From Enemella evansiae (GTDB taxonomy: Bacteria > Pseudomonadota > Alphaproteobacteria > Rhodobacterales > Rhodobacteraceae): a stretch of DNA of 64,000 bases. A model generated the notes under the pieces. That model was not told the DNA's origin and searched no databases. It saw only the letters and a list, made by a program, of their open reading frames with translations. Location: contig JAFKDC010000011.1 of NCBI GenBank assembly GCA_017255395.1, forward strand, positions 1 to 64,000, read 5' to 3'. How positions within the stretch are numbered: position 1 is the first letter of the stretch; the number at the start of each line of letters is the position of its first letter. Shown here piece after piece: positions 9,119 through 16,400 of the stretch. Both the position numbers and the translations under genes were made by a program.

Positions 9119-9745
9119 TTACTTCGCCTCTTCGTCGGGCACGCGGTTGGTGACGATCTCGTCGATCAGACCCCATTCCTTGGCCCGCTCGGCATCCATG
9201 AAGTTGTCCCGTTCCAGCGCGGCCTCGACCGTTTCGTAGTCCTGACCGGTGTGCTTCACGTAGATTTCATTCAACCGCCGCTTCAGCTTCAGCGTCTCTT
9301 CGGCGTGGATCATGATGTCCGTCGCCTGCCCCTGGTAGCCGCCCGAGGGCTGGTGCACCATGATCCGGCTGTTAGGCAGCGAGTACCGCATGCCCGCCGC
9401 TCCGGCGGTCAGCAGCAGCGACCCCATCGAGGCCGCCTGCCCGATCACCAGGGTCGAAACCTTGGGCTTGATGTACTGCATGGTGTCGTAGATCGACAGG
9501 CCAGAGGTGACGACACCGCCGGGGCTGTTGATATACATCGAGATTTCCTTGGACGGGTTCTCTGCCTCGAGGTGCAGCAGCTGCGCCACCACAAGGCTGG
9601 ACATGCCGTCGTGGACCGGCCCGTTTAGGAAGATGATCCGCTCCTTCAGCAGGCGCGAGAAGATGTCGTAGGCGCGTTCGCCGCGGCTGGTCTGCTCGAC
9701 CACCATGGGGACGAGGTTCATGTAGGTGTCGATCGGATCTTTCAT
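9119..9745 (-). CDS. clpP: ATP-dependent Clp protease proteolytic subunit ClpP
   Basis: ClpP is the serine protease of the ClpXP complex. The 208-residue protein carries the catalytic triad Ser106 (in [11 protein letters not shown]), His131 (in MVHQPSGG) and Asp180, and the family pattern [19 protein letters not shown]. The start at 9745 ([18 protein letters not shown]) is preceded by GAGGCAG and matches other alphaproteobacterial ClpP starts. A short N-terminal propeptide of the usual kind is expected to be removed. It is followed by clpX on the same strand. Confidence 0.97.
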   Translation of the reverse strand: MKDPIDTYMNLVPMVVEQTSRGERAYDIFSRLLKERIIFLNGPVHDGMSSLVVAQLLHLEAENPSKEISMYINSPGGVVTSGLSIYDTMQYIKPKVSTLVIGQAASMGSLLLTAGAAGMRYSLPNSRIMVHQPSGGYQGQATDIMIHAEETLKLKRRLNEIYVKHTGQDYETVEAALERDNFMDAERAKEWGLIDEIVTNRVPDEEAK

Positions 9746-10319
9746 TCTGCCTGCCTCGGATTGCTGCACTGTGTCGTAACGCCGGAAAGTTACCTGAGTC
9801 TTAGTAGCGGTGTTGGGGGGCTGCAAGAGGCCCCGGGCCAACGGCACCGGCCTGAAGCCCTGCCCGCCCCGGCTATCTGGCTGATCATACTGAGGGATCT
9901 TCCGTTTACCGCGACACGCGAAGCGGGCCTTTCAAGGCTGCGCGGTGTCCTGCCCGGCGCCGGGCCTGTCTCTGCCGAAGCGCGCGGCCTCGACCCGGGG
10001 CCCGGCCCTCGGCAGGCTCGGGCCCGTCGCCATGGCTGCGCCACCGCGCCATGACGGAAGACGCCATAGCCCGCGCCGTACTGCACCGCCACGGCGCCCA
10101 AGAGACCGCGCGTCTTCTCGGGGCACTCCTCTGGCGCAGCAATTTCAAGGGCTTCCTCGAACTGCGACCCCAGCTTCTTCTTGGCCCAAATTCCCTCAAG
10201 GGGTGCGCGGCGCGGGGGCAGAGCCCCCTCCGCGCCCGCCAGCATCCTCCCGCCTGGACCGGGACGCAGCACACGACCGCCCCGACAGCAGGGCTATCCC
10301 CGGTGTCAGGCCCCGTGCC
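9746..10319. other. 574-bp intergenic region between clpP and the CDF transporter
   Basis: It should hold the clpP promoter near its left end (short T/A-rich patch GTCTTAGTAGCGGTGTTG at 9796-9813) and contains a REP-like element at 10172-10237. Open frames exist on both strands but none has a good ribosome-binding site or recognisable protein features. The most plausible one, plus strand from 10051 (MTEDAIARAVLHRHGAQETA), runs into the REP element, so it could be a decayed or spurious gene. Confidence 0.5.
10172..10237 (-). repeat. REP-like intergenic element, copy A
   Basis: Bases 10212-10235 are the exact reverse complement of 50911-50934 (24 bp, including GGGGGCTCTGCCCCC). Beyond this core, both copies continue with a GAGGG-ATTTGGG block and an AGAAGA tail after a variable spacer. 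This copy lies 83 bp past the stop of the CDF transporter gene, in the same orientation as that gene, and could form a strong hairpin in its 3' mRNA. Confidence 0.8.
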
Positions 10320-11261
10320 CTAGCTGCCGATCCGACGCGGTTCCGCGCAGCGATGGGCCGCGCATTCCAGCTCCAGCGTCACCTCCCGCAGCCCGTGCGC
10401 CTCGGCCAGCCGCGCCTTTACCGAGGCCTTGATCGCATCGGCCCGCGACCAGGCGCCCTCGACCACCACCAGATGCGCCGTCAGCGCAGAGCGGCCCTCG
10501 TCGATCTGCCACAGGTGGGCGCTGTGCAGCGCCTCGACGCCCTCGACGGCCTCGGCGCTTTCCAGCACCGCCCCGGGGGCCATGGCGGGCGGAGTGCCCA
10601 GCATCAGGATGCGGATCACGCCGCCGATCTCGGCCCAGGCCAGCCACAGGATGTATCCGGCGATGCCCAGCGTCACCAGCGGGTCGACCCATGTCCAGCC
10701 GAACAGCAGGATCAGCGTGCCCGCAAGGATCACCGCGACCGACCCCAGCGCGTCGGCGAGGTTGTGCAGGAAGGCGGCGCGGATGTTCACGCTGTCCTGC
10801 GCCATGCGATAGGTCAGCCATGCGGTCACAAGGTCCACCACAAGCGCGACACTGGCGATCACGACGATCAGCCAGCCCGTCACCTCCTGCGGATCGAAGA
10901 AGCGCAGCACCGCCTCGTAGACCAGGTAGAGCCCGATCAGGATCAGCGTCGTCAGGTTGATCAGCGCCGCCACCACCTCGGCCCGGCCATAGCCGAAGGT
11001 CATGGCCTCGTCGGCGGGCCGGCGCGCGATGCGCCGCGCCCAGACCGCGATCACAAGACTCGCGGCATCCGAGAAATTGTGCAGCGCATCGGCGATCATC
11101 GCCAGACTGCCCGAGACGATCCCGCCGATGATCTGCGCGACGGTCAAGAGGACGTTGACCCCCACCGCCGCCGCCAGCCGCTTGTCACCGGCAAGCTGTT
11201 CGGGGTCGATGTGGTGGTGATGATGGTGGCCGTGCGAGCCATGCGCGTGATCGTGGGGCAT
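10320..11261 (-). CDS. cation diffusion facilitator family transporter
   Basis: A 313-residue inner-membrane metal/proton antiporter of the CDF family, probably exporting zinc, cobalt or a similar divalent ion. It opens with a histidine-rich cytoplasmic tail (PHDHAHGSHGHHHHHHIDP) and has six predicted membrane segments. The metal-site motifs are SLAMIADALHNFSDAASLVI in TM2 and AAFLHNLADALGSVAVILAG in TM5: His-Asp pairs typical of Zn/Co transporters. The C-terminal cytoplasmic domain carries further His/Cys residues (LELECAAHRCAEP). The start at 11261 precedes the His-rich region; the upstream in-frame extension looks non-coding. It is transcribed away from the sox cluster end and appears independent. 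Confidence 0.9.
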   Translation of the reverse strand: MPHDHAHGSHGHHHHHHIDPEQLAGDKRLAAAVGVNVLLTVAQIIGGIVSGSLAMIADALHNFSDAASLVIAVWARRIARRPADEAMTFGYGRAEVVAALINLTTLILIGLYLVYEAVLRFFDPQEVTGWLIVVIASVALVVDLVTAWLTYRMAQDSVNIRAAFLHNLADALGSVAVILAGTLILLFGWTWVDPLVTLGIAGYILWLAWAEIGGVIRILMLGTPPAMAPGAVLESAEAVEGVEALHSAHLWQIDEGRSALTAHLVVVEGAWSRADAIKASVKARLAEAHGLREVTLELECAAHRCAEPRRIGS

Positions 11262-11374
11262 GGGCGCAGAAAGCGCCCGCAGGCGGCGAAGGTCAAGCCC
11301 CCCTCGGCCCGGCGCAGGCATCCGGCGGTGGGGCGCGCCGACAGGCGGGCCGCCCACCACCGCAGGGGTTTGCA

Positions 11375-11408
11375 AACCGGCCGGATACGCCCTGCGAACC
11401 GGCCGGTT
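11375..11408 (-). terminator. hairpin at the end of the sox operon
   Basis: A perfect 10-bp inverted repeat (AACCGGCCGG / CCGGCCGGTT, 14-base loop) begins 38 bp beyond the soxF stop. The T tract after it is weak, so termination may be inefficient or Rho-assisted. Confidence 0.55.
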
Positions 11409-11445
11409 CTCCGCTTACGGGTCGGAAACCCGCGTCACGGCCCGG

Positions 11446-12705
11446 TCACCCGAACATGTCCGAGGTGATCCCCTCGTACCAGCCGATGCTTTCCTCGAAG
11501 GTCGCCTTGCGCATGGCCGCGTCCTCTCCGGCCTGGCTGACGAAGCTGGAAACAGAGGCGATCTTCTCCTCGGTCGGCTCGTAGGCCGCGCCGACCTTGA
11601 CGCCGTCGTCGGTGGCGATCAGCGACCAGCAGGTGTTGCTGTACTTGGCCGGGAAGACGCGGCTGCCGGTCAGCGCGCCGCGCACCGCCATGGCCGCCAC
11701 CTTGGCCTGCGAATTGGCGCTGAAGCCGGACTTGGGCATGTCGCCCTGATTGGTGGCATCCCCGAGGATGTAGATGTTTTCATCCATGCGCGACACCATC
11801 GAGTGCCCGTCGACCGGCGCCCAATTGCCTTCGGTCAGGCCCGCCGCCTCGCAGATCAGCCCCGCCTTCTGCGCCGGGATGACGTTCACGACGTCGGCCT
11901 TGATCACCTCGCCGTCGATGTCGACCTCCATGGTCTGCGGGTTCACGCTGGTGTTGCCGCCGCCGAAATCCGGGCCGATGCGTTCGATCATGCCGGTGTA
12001 GTGCTTCTGCCAGCCCTCCTCGAAGAGCCCCTGCTTCGAGAACTTCTCTTTCGGGTCGGCGATGATGATCTTGGCAGTCGGATTGCGCTCTTTCAGCACA
12101 TGGGCGACCATCGAGATCCGCTCGTAGGGGCCCGGCGGGCAGCGGTAGGGGTTCGGCGGCGCCACCATGACGAAGGTTCCGCCCTCGGGCATCGCCTCGA
12201 CCTGAGCCTTCAGCAGGGTGGTCTGCGTGCCCGCCTTGTAGGCGTGGGGCATGACGCCCTGCGCCGAAAGATCCCAGCCCGCGACCGAGCCCTCGACAAA
12301 ATCGATCCCCGGCGACAGGATCAGCCGGTCGTAGGGCACCGATCCGCCGCCTGCCAGCGCAACCGTCCTGGCGTCGCGGTCCACCCCCGTCGCCCAGTCG
12401 TGCACCACGTTGATGCCGTAGTCGCTGGCCAGCCTGCCGTAGTCATGGGCGGTGGACTGAAGATCGCGGAAGCCGCCGATATAGAGGTTGGAAAAGAAGC
12501 AGGTGTAATAGGTCCGCGAGGGTTCGATCAGGGTCACGTCGATCTCGCCGTTGGAGTCCTTGGCGACATAGCGCGCCGCCGTCGCCCCGCCCGCGCCGCC
12601 GCCAACCACCACGACCCGGGGCCTGCCCTGCGCCTGGACCATGGGCGCCGAGAGACCCGCAAGCGCGATCCCCGATCCGATGAAGTGTCTTCTGTTCAAG
12701 GCCAT
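11446..12705 (-). CDS. soxF: SoxF, flavoprotein subunit of sulfide dehydrogenase (FccB family)
   Basis: SoxF is the FAD-containing partner of the SoxE cytochrome in a flavocytochrome c sulfide dehydrogenase-like complex of the periplasm. The 419-residue protein has a twin-arginine type leader (NRRHFIGSGIALAGLSAP, cut near AQG), the FAD motif VVVVGGGAGGATAARY at 31-46, and Cys69 in RTYYTCFFSN, which corresponds to the cysteine that binds FAD covalently in this family. The redox cysteine pair is likely Cys189 (NPYRCPPGPYER) and the Cys in YSNTCWSL. An AGGAGGAG ribosome-binding site precedes the ATG. It is the last gene of the minus-strand sox operon, separated from soxE by 343 bp. Confidence 0.95.
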   Translation of the reverse strand: MALNRRHFIGSGIALAGLSAPMVQAQGRPRVVVVGGGAGGATAARYVAKDSNGEIDVTLIEPSRTYYTCFFSNLYIGGFRDLQSTAHDYGRLASDYGINVVHDWATGVDRDARTVALAGGGSVPYDRLILSPGIDFVEGSVAGWDLSAQGVMPHAYKAGTQTTLLKAQVEAMPEGGTFVMVAPPNPYRCPPGPYERISMVAHVLKERNPTAKIIIADPKEKFSKQGLFEEGWQKHYTGMIERIGPDFGGGNTSVNPQTMEVDIDGEVIKADVVNVIPAQKAGLICEAAGLTEGNWAPVDGHSMVSRMDENIYILGDATNQGDMPKSGFSANSQAKVAAMAVRGALTGSRVFPAKYSNTCWSLIATDDGVKVGAAYEPTEEKIASVSSFVSQAGEDAAMRKATFEESIGWYEGITSDMFG

Positions 12706-12770
12706 GTCCGTTCTCCTCCTGGTTGGACGGGTCGCATGGTCCGGGCTCCTCTTTCCCCGACCAATGGCAC

Positions 12771-12802
12771 AAGGCCCCCGTTCCCTGCGGAACGGAGGCC
12801 TT
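12771..12802 (-). terminator. hairpin upstream of soxF
   Basis: Fourteen-base arms (AAGGCCCCCGTTCC / GGAACGGAGGCCTT) with a 4-base loop; the single mismatch is a G-U pair in the minus-strand RNA. It lies between the 25-codon frame and soxF. There is no good T tract, so it may be an RNA-processing or attenuation hairpin that lowers soxF expression rather than a full terminator. Confidence 0.6.
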
Positions 12803-12829
12803 GCTTGTCGTGCAATTTCAACGGGCGTC

Positions 12830-12907
12830 TCAGACTGGCAGCGCCCCGAAGACCGCCGCCAGCGTCAAGAGCGCGCCCAGAAGCAGAATGCGGGCTGCAA
12901 AGCTCAT
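12830..12907 (-). CDS. possible 25-residue membrane peptide between soxE and soxF
   Basis: An ATG-to-TGA frame of 25 codons encodes a strongly hydrophobic single-span peptide (MSFAARILLLGALLTLAA, then VFGALPV). Its composition (Leu/Ala/Val with one Arg near the N-terminus) is what a small inner-membrane protein would show, and it fills the otherwise unexplained 343-bp gap between soxE and soxF. Against it: no convincing ribosome-binding site is seen (CCCTTTTCTC precedes the ATG), and such a short frame can arise by chance in GC-rich DNA. The role is unknown. Confidence 0.3.
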   Translation of the reverse strand: MSFAARILLLGALLTLAAVFGALPV

Positions 12908-13048
12908 GAGAAAAGGGTCCGGTATGGTATGGTCGGGGCCAAACCCCGTGATCAACTAAGAAAACAGGCGACCAATGTGCCGCCCGGCACCTGCCTACTG
13001 TCGCTTGTGATTCCCGGATGGCCAACGGTGGAAAACCTTACCCTTCGT

Positions 13049-13762
13049 TTACTCAAGATCCTCGAAATAGGCGGCGAGGGCCGCGATTTCCTCATCGCTG
13101 AGGCGCCCCGCCATCATCTGCATCACCGGATGCGGACGCAGTTTCTGCTTGTAGGCATGCATGGCCACGACGAAATCCTCGGTGTTCCATGCCACGATCG
13201 AGGGGATGCCCTCGTCCGATCCGTCGCGCTTGTGGCAGGTCAGGCATTCCGAGGCGAGATATGCGCCGTATTCCGCGTCACCCACGATGGCCAGCACCTC
13301 TGGCGGCAGGTCGACCTCGCGCAGGATCGCTGTGGGCGCGCTTTCGGGGATGTCCTGCGGACTGGCAGTGAACTGGCGCAGATAGGCCAGCACGTCATGC
13401 CGGTCCTGCCTGTCCTTGATGCCGCGAAAGCTCATCCGCGTGCCAGAGACCAGCGCGCGGGGGTTCTCGATATAGGCGTCGAGACGCGCGTAATCCCATG
13501 TCAGGCCGTCGCCGTGGGCGCGGTCCATGGCATCGGAATAATCGAACCCCTCGACGCTGCCCGCGCGGCGCCCGAAGATGCCGTTCAGATGCGGGCCGGT
13601 GCGGTTCTCGGCGCCGGGGCCGATCTGGTGACAGGTCACGCAGCTGCGGTAGATCTGCGCGCCGCGCCCGGCATCGCCGATCAACTCTGCCGCATCCTGC
13701 GCAGGCGCCGGCCCCGCGAAGAGGGCCAGCGCCATGGCCGTGGCTGTCTGCCGCAGCAGCAC
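13049..13762 (-). CDS. soxE: SoxE, diheme cytochrome c
   Basis: SoxE is a periplasmic diheme c-type cytochrome thought to accept electrons from SoxF. The 237-residue protein has a signal peptide (cut near APA-QD at 21) and two CxxCH heme sites, CVTCH at 41-45 and CLTCH at 173-177. The first domain (TGPHLNGIFGRRAGSVEGFDYSDAM) is a class I cytochrome c; the second is shorter, as in flavocytochrome c cytochrome subunits. It is encoded 10 bp after soxD on the minus strand, so the two are co-transcribed. Confidence 0.92.
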   Translation of the reverse strand: MLLRQTATAMALALFAGPAPAQDAAELIGDAGRGAQIYRSCVTCHQIGPGAENRTGPHLNGIFGRRAGSVEGFDYSDAMDRAHGDGLTWDYARLDAYIENPRALVSGTRMSFRGIKDRQDRHDVLAYLRQFTASPQDIPESAPTAILREVDLPPEVLAIVGDAEYGAYLASECLTCHKRDGSDEGIPSIVAWNTEDFVVAMHAYKQKLRPHPVMQMMAGRLSDEEIAALAAYFEDLE

Positions 13763-13772
13763 CTACGGCATC

Positions 13773-15068
13773 CTACTGCGAAATCGACTTGAGGTATTCG
13801 GTCACGGCATCCAGCTCCTCTTGCTTGCGCAGCCCGGCGAAGGCCATCTTCGTACCCTTCACGTAGTCGCGCGGTTTGGCAAGGAAGGCCTGCAGCGCCT
13901 CGGCGTCCCAGACGCCGCCCATCTCGGCCATGGTGCCCGAGTACTTGAAGCCCTCGACCGCGCCGATCTCGCGCCCGAAGACGCCGTTCAGATGCGGGCC
14001 CGCGGCCTTGCCGCCGTCCGTCTTGTGGCAGGCCTGACACTTGCGGAAGACCCGCTCGCCGGTCTCGACCAGATCCATGTCCAGCGCGGCCGCCTGTGCG
14101 GGTGCGGCGGCCTCCTGCCCGGCGGCATCGGCCGCTTGCACGGGCTCGGCGGCAGCCGCCTCGGCCTGCTCTTCCGGCTCTGCGACCGGGGCGGCGGTGG
14201 CCGCATCGGGCGACTGGGTCGTACTGGCGGGCGCCTCTTCGGCCTCTTCCGGGGTCACGTCCAGCACGGTGGCGCGCATGGTGATCTCGACGCTGTCCTT
14301 GCAGTCGGTCATGCAGGGTTCCGCCCGCCACTGCCCGTATTCCGCCTCGGCCCGGTCATCGACGACGAAGCCCTGGGCGTTCGGCAGTTCGAAGGCGGGC
14401 AGCGTGTCCTGATCCAGAACGAAATCGTCCTCGATCAGGTCGTTGGAATAGAGGATGTAGGCCACGATGGCATAGGTGTCGTCGACCGACAGGCTCTGCG
14501 CATTGCCGAAGGGCATCGAGCGGTGGACGTAGTCCCAGACGGTCGAGGTATAGGGCCAGAAGGAGCCCACGGTCTTCAGCGGGTCCTCGTCGGCCAGCGT
14601 GCCGTCGCCGCCCGCCAGCTTGGGCCAGTTGTCGACCCCCTCGGCGAAAGAGCCGTGGCAGACCGCGCAGGCCTCTTCGAACAGCGGCTCGCCGGTCAGC
14701 GCGTCGCCCGATCCCTCGGGCAGGCCGGTGCCGTCGGGGCTGACGTCCAGATCCCAGGCCGCGATCTCTTCGGGCAGGGCCGCACGGCCGATGCCAAAGC
14801 GGGTGCCCACAGCCTCGTCCGCCTGCGCGGCGGCGATAAGCCCGCCCTCGGGTGCGTCGGCGGGTGCCTCTGCGGCGGCCTGCACGACCGGCGCCTCGGC
14901 CTTCTGCACCGGGGCAGAGGGTTCGGGGATCGGCGCGGGCAGCGCGGTCATGCTGCGCAGGGCCGACGGCGTCCCGGCCACCGAGCGGTCGGCAAAGTTG
15001 TAGGCGCCGAGAAGGGTCAGGCCGACGCCCGCCCCCACGCCCAGCATGAGATTAAGAGACTTCGACAT
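13773..15068 (-). CDS. soxD: SoxD, diheme cytochrome c subunit of sulfur dehydrogenase
   Basis: SoxD is the electron-accepting cytochrome of the SoxCD sulfur dehydrogenase, which oxidises the sulfane sulfur bound to SoxY. The 431-residue protein has an N-terminal signal/anchor segment (residues 5-23), a Pro/Ala-rich stretch, a first heme domain with CAVCH at 134-138, a second heme site CQACH at 344-348 with the TGPHLNG-like motif AGPHLNGVFGREIGAVEGF, and an acidic Ala/Glu/Pro-rich linker (about 268-330) between the two domains. The linker is low complexity and should be flexible. The start overlaps the soxC stop by 17 bp. Confidence 0.95.
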   Translation of the reverse strand: MSKSLNLMLGVGAGVGLTLLGAYNFADRSVAGTPSALRSMTALPAPIPEPSAPVQKAEAPVVQAAAEAPADAPEGGLIAAAQADEAVGTRFGIGRAALPEEIAAWDLDVSPDGTGLPEGSGDALTGEPLFEEACAVCHGSFAEGVDNWPKLAGGDGTLADEDPLKTVGSFWPYTSTVWDYVHRSMPFGNAQSLSVDDTYAIVAYILYSNDLIEDDFVLDQDTLPAFELPNAQGFVVDDRAEAEYGQWRAEPCMTDCKDSVEITMRATVLDVTPEEAEEAPASTTQSPDAATAAPVAEPEEQAEAAAAEPVQAADAAGQEAAAPAQAAALDMDLVETGERVFRKCQACHKTDGGKAAGPHLNGVFGREIGAVEGFKYSGTMAEMGGVWDAEALQAFLAKPRDYVKGTKMAFAGLRKQEELDAVTEYLKSISQ

Positions 15069-16329
15069 TTTCGGCCTCCCCGCTGGCTTTGACGTGCCAG
15101 GTCTGGATGCAGTTGTTGTGATAGATCGAGTTCAGCCCGCGCACCTCGCGCAGTTGCGCCTTGGTGGGCTGCACGTAGCCGGTTTCGTCCATGGCGCGGG
15201 ATTGCAGCAGCATCTCTTCGCCGTTCCACGTGGTATCAAGGTAGAAGCGCGTCAGCGCCTTGTCCTCGCCGGGGGCCGCAAGACGCGCGGTTTCCCAGGT
15301 CTTGCCACCGTCCTTCGAGACGTCGACGCGGGTGATCTTGCCATGGCCGGACCAGGCCATGCCGGTGATGACCAGCGGGCCGTGGCCATGGCTGATCGGC
15401 GCCTGCGGGCTGGGCGAGGTGATCACGGATTTGGCATCCATCACCCAGGTCCATTTGCGCGCGGTGCCGTCGGCCAGAACATCGGTGTATTTCGAGGTTT
15501 CCTCGCGGCTTTCGACGGGGCCGTCCATAACCTCGACCCGGCGCAGCCACTTGACCCACATGTTGCCTTCCCACCCGGGCACGACGAGGCGAACGGGGTA
15601 CCCGTGCTCCTTACGCAAAGCCTCGCCGTTGGCCTTGAACGCAACGAGCACGTCGTCCATGGCCTTTTCCATCGGGATCGAGCGCCCGTTCGAAGAGGCA
15701 TCCGCGCCCTCGACGTAGACCCATTTGTCCTTGAAGTCCCCGGCGGCATCCAGACCGGCCTCGGCCAGCAGGGTGCGCAGCGGCACGCCGGTGTATTCCA
15801 TATTGTGGATCATGCCGTGAGTGAACTGCACGCCGTTCAGCTGCGCGCCCGCCCACTCCATGCCGGTATTCGCCGCGCATTCGAGGAAGTAGACGTGCTG
15901 CTCGCGCGGGAAGCGTTCGAGGTCGGCGTAGGTGAAGACCAGCGGCTGATCGACCAGCCCGTTGATCATCAGGCGGTAGTCCTGCTTGGCCAGTTCGATG
16001 GCGCCCGAGTGGTGCCGCTCGAACGCGCAGCCCTGCGGGGTGATCGTGCCGTCCAGCGCGTGGATCGGCGTGAAGTTGATCGAGGAAATCGTGTCGGCGG
16101 TCAGCCATTCCACGTTGCGGCGGATCACGTCATCCTCGAAGCGGATCGGCAGCCCGTAGGGCGTGGCGTCCACGCCGTCGCCAAAGCCCTGCGCCCAGGG
16201 CTGAACCTCGGTGATCAGCGGGTCCGGCCCGGCGGCGCGGGCACCCGTGGCGGCAACCGCACCGGCGCCAAGGGCGGCGGCGCTGGTCAGGAACTGGCGG
16301 CGCGAGGGGCCTGTCTTGTCCTTGTTCAT
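15052..16329 (-). CDS. soxC: SoxC, molybdenum cofactor subunit of sulfur dehydrogenase
   Basis: SoxC is a sulfite oxidase-family molybdoprotein that with SoxD removes six electrons from SoxY-bound sulfane sulfur in the periplasm. The 425-residue protein begins with a Tat signal (SRRQFLTSAAALGAGAVAATG). The Mo-coordinating cysteine is Cys151 in the conserved YFLECAANTG motif, and the molybdopterin and dimerisation domains follow (LVVPGWEGNMWVKWLRRVEV; SPQAPISHGHGPLVITGMAWSG). The start at 16329 places the Tat motif at residues 10-20. A 71-bp gap with an operator-like palindrome separates it from soxB, suggesting a separate promoter for soxCDEF. Confidence 0.96.
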   Translation of the reverse strand: MNKDKTGPSRRQFLTSAAALGAGAVAATGARAAGPDPLITEVQPWAQGFGDGVDATPYGLPIRFEDDVIRRNVEWLTADTISSINFTPIHALDGTITPQGCAFERHHSGAIELAKQDYRLMINGLVDQPLVFTYADLERFPREQHVYFLECAANTGMEWAGAQLNGVQFTHGMIHNMEYTGVPLRTLLAEAGLDAAGDFKDKWVYVEGADASSNGRSIPMEKAMDDVLVAFKANGEALRKEHGYPVRLVVPGWEGNMWVKWLRRVEVMDGPVESREETSKYTDVLADGTARKWTWVMDAKSVITSPSPQAPISHGHGPLVITGMAWSGHGKITRVDVSKDGGKTWETARLAAPGEDKALTRFYLDTTWNGEEMLLQSRAMDETGYVQPTKAQLREVRGLNSIYHNNCIQTWHVKASGEAENVEVS

Positions 16330-16350
16330 CTGGCGTCCTTTCGCATCATG

Positions 16351-16370
16351 CCATTCATCTATGTGAATGG
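16351..16370 (-). promoter_or_regulatory. SoxR-type operator upstream of soxC
   Basis: The inverted repeat CCATTCA-N6-TGAATGG contains ATTC-ATCTATGT-GAAT at 16353-16368. This is the ATTC-N8-GAAT pattern known for SqrR/BigR/SoxR persulfide-responsive ArsR repressors. It lies 22 bp before the soxC start codon, in the soxB-soxC gap. Confidence 0.7.
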
Positions 16371-16400
16371 GATGGTGAAAAAAATGTGCGGCGGGGGCGC

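Noticed and set aside
10051-10323. Plus-strand 90-codon frame in the clpP-CDF gap
   Set aside because: Its second half is the REP-like element and no ribosome-binding site precedes it; mentioned only in the gap entry.
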